From Glycomyces albidus (lineage in GTDB: Bacteria; Actinomycetota; Actinomycetes; Mycobacteriales; Micromonosporaceae), in NCBI RefSeq assembly GCF_009451885.1, contig NZ_WIAO01000008.1, positions 1-64,000 on the forward strand: a DNA stretch of 64,000 nucleotides, read 5' to 3'. A program made the translations under genes and the position numbers. Shown piece after piece: positions 8,345-15,042 of the stretch (positions are counted from its first letter, which is position 1; each line of letters opens with the position of its first letter). Below the pieces are notes generated by a model, which searched no databases, was not told the origin of the DNA, and saw only the letters and a program-made list of their open reading frames with translations.

Positions 8345-8434
8345 TCATCTAGATCGTACCGAGTACTTCTTCGCTCCGGCTTCTCGCAGGTTCGTCTTCA
8401 CGCTCGACAGACTGATGCCGTACTGCGTGGGGTC
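8345..8434 (-). pseudogene. Site-specific recombinase C-terminal HTH relic
   Basis: On the minus strand about 30 codons ending at TGA 8345 read DPTQYGISLSSVKTNLREAG and then AKKYSVRSR. The pattern YGIS-SSVK--LREAG is the C-terminal DNA-binding HTH of serine recombinases/resolvases. Upstream, the same frame hits a stop within six codons and the catalytic domain is absent from the 220 bp to the next gene. This is a decayed end of a mobile-element recombinase. The rest of 8435-8650 shows nothing I can assign. Confidence 0.55.
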
Positions 8435-8650
8435 GCCTGGAAAGACTCACTGACCGACTGAGAGTCAATGTTGAGGTCGATCGAGCACCACGTGGGGAGG
8501 CCAGTTCCCAGGGTGGCTGCTCGCCTTGCCCCCACAGCCCGGGCCCCAGTACCCTCATTCGCTCACGATCTCAACCCAGTCCTCACCTGAGCGCTGACAT
8601 CCGCAGGAATCGACTCCGCACGAACACAACCAGAAGAACTAGCATGGTCT

Positions 8651-9904
8651 ATGGCCACCTCTCATCCCATGAGCCCCTCACCGACACCGTACGGTTCGGT
8701 CCGGGATCTGCCGACGTTTCAACAGCTCTCGCAGCAGCTGCTTGGTATGAAGGCCCTCTCGCTGTTCTCTTCCGAGCTGAGAGCCAAAGCCGCCGAGCAT
8801 CAGCAACTTCTGGACCATCTCGTCAGTACCGTTGACGACTTCTACGAACAGCTCGGCGCGCGGAACTGGATCTTCCATGCCCTGCTGAGCACCAAGAAAG
8901 TTCGCTTGCTGCTGGACGAATCCGCGGATGCGGCCGAGGCGGAGGAGCGCTTTATCGCGCTGTATCAGGACCACCGGACACTCAGATGGTGGATCTCGAC
9001 ACTGAATCGGCAGCCGGGATTCCAGGTCCGGATGCGACAACTCAGGCAGGCGCTCAATCATTACGAGGACAGACAGTTCGACAGCTGCACCCTGCACTTG
9101 ATCGCGGTCATGGACGGATTCGTCAACGACTTCCAACCAGCGGTGCGCAAGGGGCTCCATGCTCGGGACGCGGAGGACATGACGGCCTGGGACAGCGTGG
9201 TGGGACACCACATGGGCCTGACCCATGTGCTGAAGACCTTCAACACCTCGAAGAAGCGACGGGTCGACGAAGAGGTCTTCGAAGTGTTCCGGCACGGGAT
9301 CGTCCACGGCACCGTTGTGAACTTCAACAACGTCGTAGTTGCGACAAAGACATGGAACATGCTCTTCGCCGTCGCCGACTGGGCCACCGCCACAACGAAA
9401 GCAGCAGAACCCCCTGAGCCCCAAGCCGGATGGCCTGAAGCAATCCAGGGACTCCAGGAGCTTGGACGGCGCTCCCGATACAAGGAGGGATTTGCGGCAC
9501 GGCGCCTGACTGCGGATGCCCCGACCTTCGACCAGGACCCCGTCACCTCTCGGGCCCGCGCACTGCTCGAAGCCTGGGAACGTCGCCAGTGGGGCAAGGT
9601 CATGGCATTTCTTCCCCCTAAAGACGTCCAGAGAATGGGTACGAGACTGGCCATTCAGATGATCAAGGACACGCTCAGCGAGGACCTTGTCCTCAACCAC
9701 TGGGCGCTCACTTCGGTCGACTACAACCGCCCGTACTGCGCCGACGCCGAAGCTGCGGCAGCGGTGAACGGCGACGACGGACTCCTGCGCATCCGGTTCA
9801 GCAACCATGATGCGCACGGCACCATCAGCGTGCCCGGTACTCCTGACACCGACTGGTACGTCACGCTGTGGACGCCGAGACAATTCTTCTCTGCCGACAA
9901 CTAG
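8651..9904 (+). CDS. HEPN-like domain protein, 417 aa
   Basis: No family is recognised with certainty. Residues 130-230 look like a HEPN four-helix domain: a helix HYEDRQFDSCTLHLIAVMDG typical of HEPN proteins, followed 50 residues later by RHGIVHG, in which R214 and H219 form the R-x4-H motif that is catalytic in HEPN ribonucleases. A second R-x4-H (RNWIFH, 71-76) lies in the N-terminal helical part. The C-terminal 120 residues (EAWERRQWGKVMAFLPPKDV onward) form a separate alpha/beta domain. HEPN proteins include toxins, abortive-infection factors and tRNA-cutting nucleases, but many are non-catalytic. The accessory setting (IS copies, AlbA_2 gene) fits a defence role, as inference only. Confidence 0.6.
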   Translation: MATSHPMSPSPTPYGSVRDLPTFQQLSQQLLGMKALSLFSSELRAKAAEHQQLLDHLVSTVDDFYEQLGARNWIFHALLSTKKVRLLLDESADAAEAEERFIALYQDHRTLRWWISTLNRQPGFQVRMRQLRQALNHYEDRQFDSCTLHLIAVMDGFVNDFQPAVRKGLHARDAEDMTAWDSVVGHHMGLTHVLKTFNTSKKRRVDEEVFEVFRHGIVHGTVVNFNNVVVATKTWNMLFAVADWATATTKAAEPPEPQAGWPEAIQGLQELGRRSRYKEGFAARRLTADAPTFDQDPVTSRARALLEAWERRQWGKVMAFLPPKDVQRMGTRLAIQMIKDTLSEDLVLNHWALTSVDYNRPYCADAEAAAAVNGDDGLLRIRFSNHDAHGTISVPGTPDTDWYVTLWTPRQFFSADN

Positions 9905-10033
9905 CGCAGCGGAACACGCGAGGTTTAGAGGTTGCTGCAGGGCTTCTCGACACGCGGGCAATGAAAGACGCCCGCAGGCTGAGCGAGCTGCGAGCCTGGG
10001 CTCTTCTGCTTCCGGCGAGTTTGAGGAGTCTCG

Positions 10034-11542
10034 ATGGCGCGAACGTCACCCCCGCTGAACGAGCGCCAGCGCGCGTCGTTGCGGTTGATCGGGGATGGTG
10101 ATGATCTCAGCGGGGATGATCGGGTGGGTCTGCGGATCTCGGCTCGCTCGCTTGCTTCCCGTGGCCTGGTGACGGTTCGCAGGACTGGCGGGAAGTGGCA
10201 GGCGACGATCACTGAGGCCGGCCGGGACTTCCTCGATCGGGACGGCGCCCAACCTGGGGACACGACGCGGGCATCTGAACTCGGGTCGCCGCCGAGGCAG
10301 CAGCGGCGTGTGCTCGACGCGGATGCGGAGTCGAATCCGGGACCAAGCGCGAGAATGCGTCCTGCCGTCCCAGGGGCTCGCCGCCAGGAGGCGCTGTCGC
10401 TGGTCGAGCAGCTGGTCCGGGAGCGCAGGATCGTCGTCCCGAGTCCGAATGAGTCCGAGCGCGAACATTGGCGCAAGACCATCCACTATGCAAAGCGGTA
10501 CGAGCTGGTGCCTGAGGGCGAGTTCATCGAGTGCACCAAGGCCGGACGCGGCGGCTTGGTCATCGCGCTCGTGGCCAGCGTCCATCCCAATGCCGCCCGC
10601 AAGAGCGCTGCGGCCCTGGCGCCGGTGCCGGTGCCGCAGCGGCTGGACCGCCTGCACCTGGCCGTAGCCCGGCTCCGCGACGATGCCGGGAAGCTCGCCA
10701 TGCCGAAGCAGCTCCGGCACCGGGCCCTACTGCTGTTGCAGGCGCTCGCCGCGGCCGCCGAAGAACGCGGCTGGCAAGTCCGGGATCGCTCGGCCGGGGC
10801 CGAGCTGCACTACAGCGGCATCCGCCGACAGTCAGAGCACCGTGAAGGCTGGATCTGGGTGGTCGTCGAGGGGTACTCCTACCGGGTCACGATCGATCAG
10901 GAGTTTCCGCAGACGCTCGATGCGGTCAAATCGCAGTCGCTCAAGATCGAGCTGCCCCATACAAGGTCGGGCAGTAGATGCCGTTGGGCTGACCGCAAGA
11001 CGGGCACGCTGGAGGATCGCCTGCCCGAAGTCATCGATGGCCTCGCTACTCGTGCGGCTGAAGACCGTGAGCGCGCTGCGATCGAGGAACAGGAGGCCGC
11101 CGAGCGGCAGCGCGCCCGCGAGAAGGCCGAAACGGACGCTCATTCGAAGGCGTTGCGGCACTTCTACGCCGAGACGTTGTACCAGCAGGTGTCAGCATTC
11201 GAGCGTATGCGGGCGATTTCGGCATACTGCGATGCTTTCGAGGAGCAGATCGCGGCGGCCGATCCCGCCGCCCCGGAGCTGGAATCAGCCGCTGAGTGGC
11301 TCGAATGGGCCCGGAGCCATGCCGCCGAGATCGATCCGCTCCGGGCCCTGCCGACCATGCCCGCTGCCCCCGTGTTCACCGCCGAGCAACTGGCACCCCA
11401 TCCGGAAGAGTCCGATTCCTCTGTGCGGCAAAGAAATCAGCTCCGTTCTGCTCAGTCCGAGTACCTGGATCCCGCTCTGATGATGATGCTTCAGCTTCAG
11501 GCCGAAAAATCATCCTTCAGCAGGTGGCACCCTCACGTTTGA
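10034..11542 (+). CDS. Unknown protein with winged-helix-like N-terminus, 502 aa
   Basis: The start ATG 10034 has GAGGAG 7 bp upstream. Residues 1-75 look like a winged helix (LNERQRASLRLIGDG ... SLASRGLVTVRRTGGKW). A linker of 50 residues leads to a second wHTH-like segment (QEALSLVEQLVRERRIVVPS), a central alpha/beta domain (about 190-330) and a long charged coiled coil (AAIEEQEAAERQRAREKAET). The family is not recognised; I have the impression it recurs in actinobacterial accessory regions, unverified. It is the last gene before tRNA-Phe. A DNA-binding role is inferred from the wHTH-like ends. Confidence 0.6.
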   Translation: MARTSPPLNERQRASLRLIGDGDDLSGDDRVGLRISARSLASRGLVTVRRTGGKWQATITEAGRDFLDRDGAQPGDTTRASELGSPPRQQRRVLDADAESNPGPSARMRPAVPGARRQEALSLVEQLVRERRIVVPSPNESEREHWRKTIHYAKRYELVPEGEFIECTKAGRGGLVIALVASVHPNAARKSAAALAPVPVPQRLDRLHLAVARLRDDAGKLAMPKQLRHRALLLLQALAAAAEERGWQVRDRSAGAELHYSGIRRQSEHREGWIWVVVEGYSYRVTIDQEFPQTLDAVKSQSLKIELPHTRSGSRCRWADRKTGTLEDRLPEVIDGLATRAAEDRERAAIEEQEAAERQRAREKAETDAHSKALRHFYAETLYQQVSAFERMRAISAYCDAFEEQIAAADPAAPELESAAEWLEWARSHAAEIDPLRALPTMPAAPVFTAEQLAPHPEESDSSVRQRNQLRSAQSEYLDPALMMMLQLQAEKSSFSRWHPHV

Positions 11543-11653
11543 AATGACCGTTTTGACCGATTAATATGATTTGACCGAAATGCCTGGGCCGCTGTGGGGC
11601 CGGAAACGGGCCGGATTTCACCGGGTACAGCCGATCGGAGCCGGACAAGAGGA

Positions 11654-11696
11654 AACCCCGCCTTCCAGTGTTGTTCCTGGTAGACGGGGTGTTTCG
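11654..11696 (-). terminator. Hairpin downstream of tRNA-Phe
   Basis: On the minus strand ACCCCG and CGGGGT arms with an inner CCAG/CTGG pairing form a stem-loop about 15 bp after the tRNA 3' end, followed by TTTCC. It fits a terminator for the tRNA transcript. Confidence 0.55.
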
Positions 11697-11710
11697 CCTG
11701 GTGATGAGGG

Positions 11711-11784
11711 TGGCCAGGGCCGGGGTCGAACCGGCGACCTTCCGCTTTTCAGGCGGACGCTCGTACCAACTGAGCTACCTGGCC
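11711..11784 (-). tRNA. tRNA-Phe (anticodon GAA)
   Basis: The minus strand folds as a 74-nt cloverleaf: acceptor GGCCAGG/CCTGGCC, D-arm GCTC/GAGC, anticodon stem TCCGC/GCGGA with loop CTGAAAA (anticodon GAA), variable AGGTC, T-arm GCCGG/CCGGC with TTCGACC loop, discriminator A. CCA is not encoded. The accessory block 1-11.6 kb lies immediately on its 3' side, the usual side for tRNA-targeted integration, but no duplicated tRNA 3' end was found to the left by eye. Confidence 0.96.
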
Positions 11785-12055
11785 AGACGTACACAACGCG
11801 CGCGTTGCCGTGAACACTGTACAACATCCCCGGTCGGGCCACCGAACTGGTATTGCGGAGAACGTGACGCCCGCCCCCTCGGCACACCGGGCGCGGCGCC
11901 CGATCAGGCACTTGCCCGCCGGGGGCCTCCCCTCGACGGGTCGGCGCGAGCCCCGTTGAACCAAGTCGAAGCGCCGCAACCCTTCCGAAGGGGCAGTGGA
12001 AGCCGTCGGCGGGCGCGAGTAGCGTACAGGGCACCCTACCCCCGAGGAGGTTTTC

Positions 12056-13303
12056 GTGACCCGACTCGCTGCCACCCCGCCGATGGGCTGGAATTCGTGG
12101 GATGTGTTCGGGACCTCGGTCACCGAGGCCGAGACCCGTGCGAACGCCGAGTTCATGGCCGAGCACATGGCCCAGTACGGCTGGGAGTACGTCGTCGTGG
12201 ACATCCAGTGGTACGACCCGGCGGCTCGGGCGGGCGGTTACAACTCGGGTACCAAGCTGGTCCTCAACGAGTACGGCCTGCCGCAGCCGGCCCCGAACCG
12301 GTTCCCCTCGGCCGCGGGCGGCGCGGGGTTCAAGCCCCTCGCCGACCACGTGCACTCGCTCGGCCTCAAGTTCGGCGTCCACATCCTCCGCGGCGTCCCC
12401 CGCCAGGCGGTCGCGGCCGACACCCCGATCAAGGGCAGCGAGTACTCGGCGGCGCAGATCCCCGACCGCGAGCGGCTCTCCTCCTGGGTGGACGACAACT
12501 GGGGCATCGACCACTCGCACCCGGGCGGCCAGGCGTACTACGACTCCCTGATCCGCCAGTTCGCCGACTGGGGCGTGGACTACGTCAAGGCCGACGACAT
12601 GATCGCCCCCTACTGGGAGGATGAGGTCGAGGCGTTCTGGCACGCGATCGACCGCGCCGACCGCGACATCCTCCTGAGCCTCTCCCCCGGCATGAACCTC
12701 TCCACCGCGCGCGCCGAGCACCTCAAGGCCCACTCGCACCTGTGGCGGATCTCCGCCGACCTCTGGGACCGCTGGCGCGACATCAACGCCCAGTTCGACC
12801 TCCTCCGCGAATGGGCCCCGCACGCCGGACCCGGCCACTGGCCGGACGCCGACATGCTCCCTTTGGGCCGCATGGGCATCCGGGCCGAAGTCGGCGAACC
12901 CCGCGAGAGTCTCTTGTCGCCCGACGAGCAGCGCACGATGCTCACCCTCTGGTGCATCGCCCGCTCCCCGCTCATGGTCGGCGCCGACCTGCCGGGATCC
13001 AGCGCTGAAACGATCGAACTCCTGACCAACCCCGAAGTCCTGGCTGCGCAGCGCCACCCCGTCGGCGCCCGCGAAGTCTGGCGCGAGGGCAAGCACCTCG
13101 CATGGGCCTCCGAAGACGGCGCCTTCGCCGCCGTCTTCAACCGTGGCCAAGAAGCCGCCGAGCTGGAACTTCCCTGGTCAGCTCTGGGCGTGTCCCAGCC
13201 CGCGGAGGTGCGGGACTGCTGGAACCGCTCGGACATCGTGCCCGGCGACCACCTGCGGGTGAAGCTCCAACCGCACAGCTCGGCGTTGTTCCGGCTTTCC
13301 TAG
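12056..13303 (+). CDS. Glycoside hydrolase family 27 (alpha-galactosidase-like)
   Basis: Start GTG 12056 follows GAGGAGG by 7 bp. The 415-residue protein opens with the GH27 signature LAATPPMGWNSWDVFGTSV and is a (beta/alpha)8 barrel followed by a C-terminal beta domain. The nucleophile segment is YVKADDM (about residue 180) in place of the usual LKYDNC, and the acid/base segment is RISADLWDRWRD (about 230). GH27 enzymes remove terminal alpha-galactosyl or N-acetylgalactosaminyl groups and some act on isomaltodextran. There is no signal peptide, so it would act on imported sugars. The altered nucleophile context and missing Cys suggest a divergent substrate. It stands alone, with hairpin terminators after it. 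Confidence 0.85.
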   Translation: MTRLAATPPMGWNSWDVFGTSVTEAETRANAEFMAEHMAQYGWEYVVVDIQWYDPAARAGGYNSGTKLVLNEYGLPQPAPNRFPSAAGGAGFKPLADHVHSLGLKFGVHILRGVPRQAVAADTPIKGSEYSAAQIPDRERLSSWVDDNWGIDHSHPGGQAYYDSLIRQFADWGVDYVKADDMIAPYWEDEVEAFWHAIDRADRDILLSLSPGMNLSTARAEHLKAHSHLWRISADLWDRWRDINAQFDLLREWAPHAGPGHWPDADMLPLGRMGIRAEVGEPRESLLSPDEQRTMLTLWCIARSPLMVGADLPGSSAETIELLTNPEVLAAQRHPVGAREVWREGKHLAWASEDGAFAAVFNRGQEAAELELPWSALGVSQPAEVRDCWNRSDIVPGDHLRVKLQPHSSALFRLS

Positions 13304-13440
13304 GTTCGCCCCGCGGGGTTGTCCCGTTTCGATCGGGCGCCGGCTCGGCGCCGTGGGCCGGTGCTGCGGCCAGGCCGCGTCGTTGGTCAGTTCTGTCTCG
13401 TGAATCGGGCTTGGGTTATCGGTGGTCTCGGTTTGTCGGT

Positions 13441-13473
13441 GCGGGCGCGTCGGCTGGTCGCCGACGCGCCCGC
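13441..13473 (+). terminator. Perfect 14-bp stem-loop after GH27 gene
   Basis: Arms GCGGGCGCGTCGGC and GCCGACGCGCCCGC are perfectly complementary around a 5-nt loop TGGTC and are followed by GTCTTGTT. It lies 138 bp after the GH27 stop and is the best terminator candidate for that gene. Confidence 0.65.
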
Positions 13474-13505
13474 GTCTTGTTCCTCGCGAGGTGTTCTGGC
13501 AGGAG

Positions 13506-13531
13506 CCGCGCGGGAGTGCACTCCCGCGCGG
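13506..13531. repeat. Perfect 26-bp palindrome
   Basis: CCGCGCGGGAGTG is followed directly by its reverse complement CACTCCCGCGCGG, with no loop. It comes 33 bp after the stem-loop at 13441-13473 and is likewise followed by GTCTT. It may be a second terminator or a protein-binding site. The rest of 13304-13646 shows no gene. Confidence 0.6.
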
Positions 13532-13646
13532 TCTTCGGGGGCGGCCCCCGGGGTATCCCACATTCGCCGCCAGTCCTGCCAGAACCGGCACCACCTCCCT
13601 CCTCCTCCAACCACCACCAGGAGGAAGGCGTTTTTGCTACTAACGA

Positions 13647-14138
13647 TCACAGATCAGACAACCCGTGTACAGGAGCGATTCCACGCCTGTGGATAACTTC
13701 GTGAGTATCGATTATTTTGCCTGGTGGCGTGGGTGTGGATAACGCGGCAGGAGTTTCGGGGTCGGTCATCCACTGGACGAGCTGGATGATGACGCCGTTG
13801 GGGTCGGCGGTCTGGAAGTAGCGCTCGCCCCATTCCTCGGTCTCGATGGGAGTGGTGATCTCGACGCCCTCGGCCTGGATGCGTTCGTACTCGGCGTCGA
13901 TGTCGTCGACGACGAAGGCGAGGAGGAGGCCGTCGGCATGGCCTTTCGCGCTTTCGGGCTTGAAAGTCGGCAGGCCCGTTCGCAGGAAGATGACGTTGAA
14001 GCCCGCGTCGGGGCGGGAAAGGGAGATGAACCCGTCAGCGGCCATGTCCTCGGTGAAGCCGTAGTGGCGCTTGAGGAACTCGGCGGAGGCGGTCGGGTCG
14101 GCGACGTTGAGCGAGACGGCGGACGAGGTGATTCGCAT
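13647..14138 (-). CDS. VOC/glyoxalase-like protein
   Basis: A 163-residue single VOC domain: MRITSSAVSLNVADPTASAE starts the first beta-alpha-beta unit, and the end WGERYFQTADPNGVIIQLVQ is the typical second metal-side strand. VOC proteins include glyoxalases, dioxygenases and antibiotic-binding immunity proteins; the usual His/Glu metal ligands are not obvious, so catalytic activity is uncertain. The domain ends near residue 128; the last 35 residues are a low-complexity tail that may reflect a lost stop. It is divergent from the TetR-type regulator at 14229 and shares its operator, so is probably its target. Confidence 0.75.
   Translation of the reverse strand: MRITSSAVSLNVADPTASAEFLKRHYGFTEDMAADGFISLSRPDAGFNVIFLRTGLPTFKPESAKGHADGLLLAFVVDDIDAEYERIQAEGVEITTPIETEEWGERYFQTADPNGVIIQLVQWMTDPETPAALSTPTPPGKIIDTHEVIHRRGIAPVHGLSDL
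13688..13742 (-). promoter_or_regulatory. Two consensus DnaA boxes
   Basis: TGTGGATAA occurs at 13688-13696 and again at 13734-13742, both exact complements of the E. coli DnaA box TTATCCACA, with an AT-rich stretch (ATCGATTATTTTG) between. They overlap the 3' tail of the VOC gene. No dnaA, dnaN or origin genes are near, so these are not the main origin; titration or chance are alternatives. Confidence 0.4.
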
Positions 14139-14177
14139 GAGCGCTCCTAGCGAGGTCGTTTCTTCGTACGCTGTATA

Positions 14178-14206
14178 TTGTACTTAGTACGTCGTACGAT
14201 GTACAA
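14178..14206. promoter_or_regulatory. Operator between VOC gene and TetR gene
   Basis: Arms TTGTACTTAGTAC and GTACGATGTACAA (11 of 13 positions symmetric) are separated by 3 bp. The site lies in the 90-bp divergent intergenic region and overlaps AT-rich promoter-like sequence, as expected of a TetR autoregulatory site. Confidence 0.75.
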
Positions 14207-14228
14207 GTTTTCTGGATAGGATTTACGC

Positions 14229-14978
14229 GTGACTAGTGCCACTGAGACTCCGAAGCCGAATCTGCTCGAACTGCTGTGGAGGGCCGCCCCAGAGGCCGGC
14301 CGCGGGCCGCGGAAGGGGTTGACCGTCGATGCGGTGGTCGCCGCCGCGGTCGAACTCGCCGATCGCGAAGGGCTCGAAGCCCTCACCGTGCGGCGGTTGG
14401 CGCAGGAGCTGGGGAAGGCGCCGATGACGCTGTACACCTACGTGCCCGGCAAGACCGAGCTCGTCGCGCTCATGCTCGACTTCCTGTTCATCTCCATGGA
14501 GCGCACCGAGGTCGGAGGGCGGCCCTGGCGCGAGCGGCTGGCCGCGGTCGCCCAGGACAACTACGCGCTCTACCGGGCCCACCCGTGGGCGGCCGCCGCA
14601 TCGCCGAGCCGGCCGCCGCTCGGGCCCGGGCAGTGCGCGAAGTACGAGCACGAGCTGCAAGCGCTCGAAGGGCTGGGACTCGGCGACGTCGAAATGGACG
14701 ACGTCCTCGCGCACCTGCTGGGGTTCGTGCGCATCGCCGCCCAAGACGCGGCCCAGGCCGACGCCGAGCGCGCCGCCAGCGCGATGAGTGACCAGGAGTG
14801 GTGGGAGGCCAACGGGCCGCTGCTCGCGAAGGTGCTCGACCCCGAGCGGTTCCCGACCGCGGTGCGGGTCGGGCAGGCCGCCGGGGAGGCGCACGACGCG
14901 GCGTACGACGCGGACCATGCGTTCGCGTTCGGGTTGGAGCGGACGCTGGACGGGTTGGCGCCGCTCATCGAGCGGTGA
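14229..14978 (+). CDS. TetR-family transcriptional regulator
   Basis: A 249-residue repressor starting at GTG 14229. The N-terminal HTH reads LTVDAVVAAAVELADREGLE then ALTVRRLAQELGKAPMTLYT (about 31-70), a clear TetR motif. The C-terminal ligand domain (about 85-249) resembles the TetR_C type seen in TetR-class and actinobacterial drug regulators. It reads away from the VOC gene with a strong palindrome between, pointing to control of itself and that gene. It converges with the YhgE-like gene, 64 bp apart. The ligand is unknown. Confidence 0.88.
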   Translation: MTSATETPKPNLLELLWRAAPEAGRGPRKGLTVDAVVAAAVELADREGLEALTVRRLAQELGKAPMTLYTYVPGKTELVALMLDFLFISMERTEVGGRPWRERLAAVAQDNYALYRAHPWAAAASPSRPPLGPGQCAKYEHELQALEGLGLGDVEMDDVLAHLLGFVRIAAQDAAQADAERAASAMSDQEWWEANGPLLAKVLDPERFPTAVRVGQAAGEAHDAAYDADHAFAFGLERTLDGLAPLIER

Positions 14979-15042
14979 CCGGGACGCGCTCCCGGAGCGT
15001 GTCCCGGGGAGCCCCGGCGTCGGCCTGTCCGCGGGCGCCGGT

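Noticed and set aside
11711-11784. Encoded CCA or a second tRNA
   Set aside because: The bases after the discriminator are CCC, not CCA, and no other cloverleaf was found nearby.
13441-13531. Possible CRISPR or repeat array
   Set aside because: Only two unrelated palindromes, no regular spacing and no cas genes.
13688-13742. Chromosomal replication origin
   Set aside because: Only two DnaA boxes and no dnaA/dnaN/gyr genes nearby.
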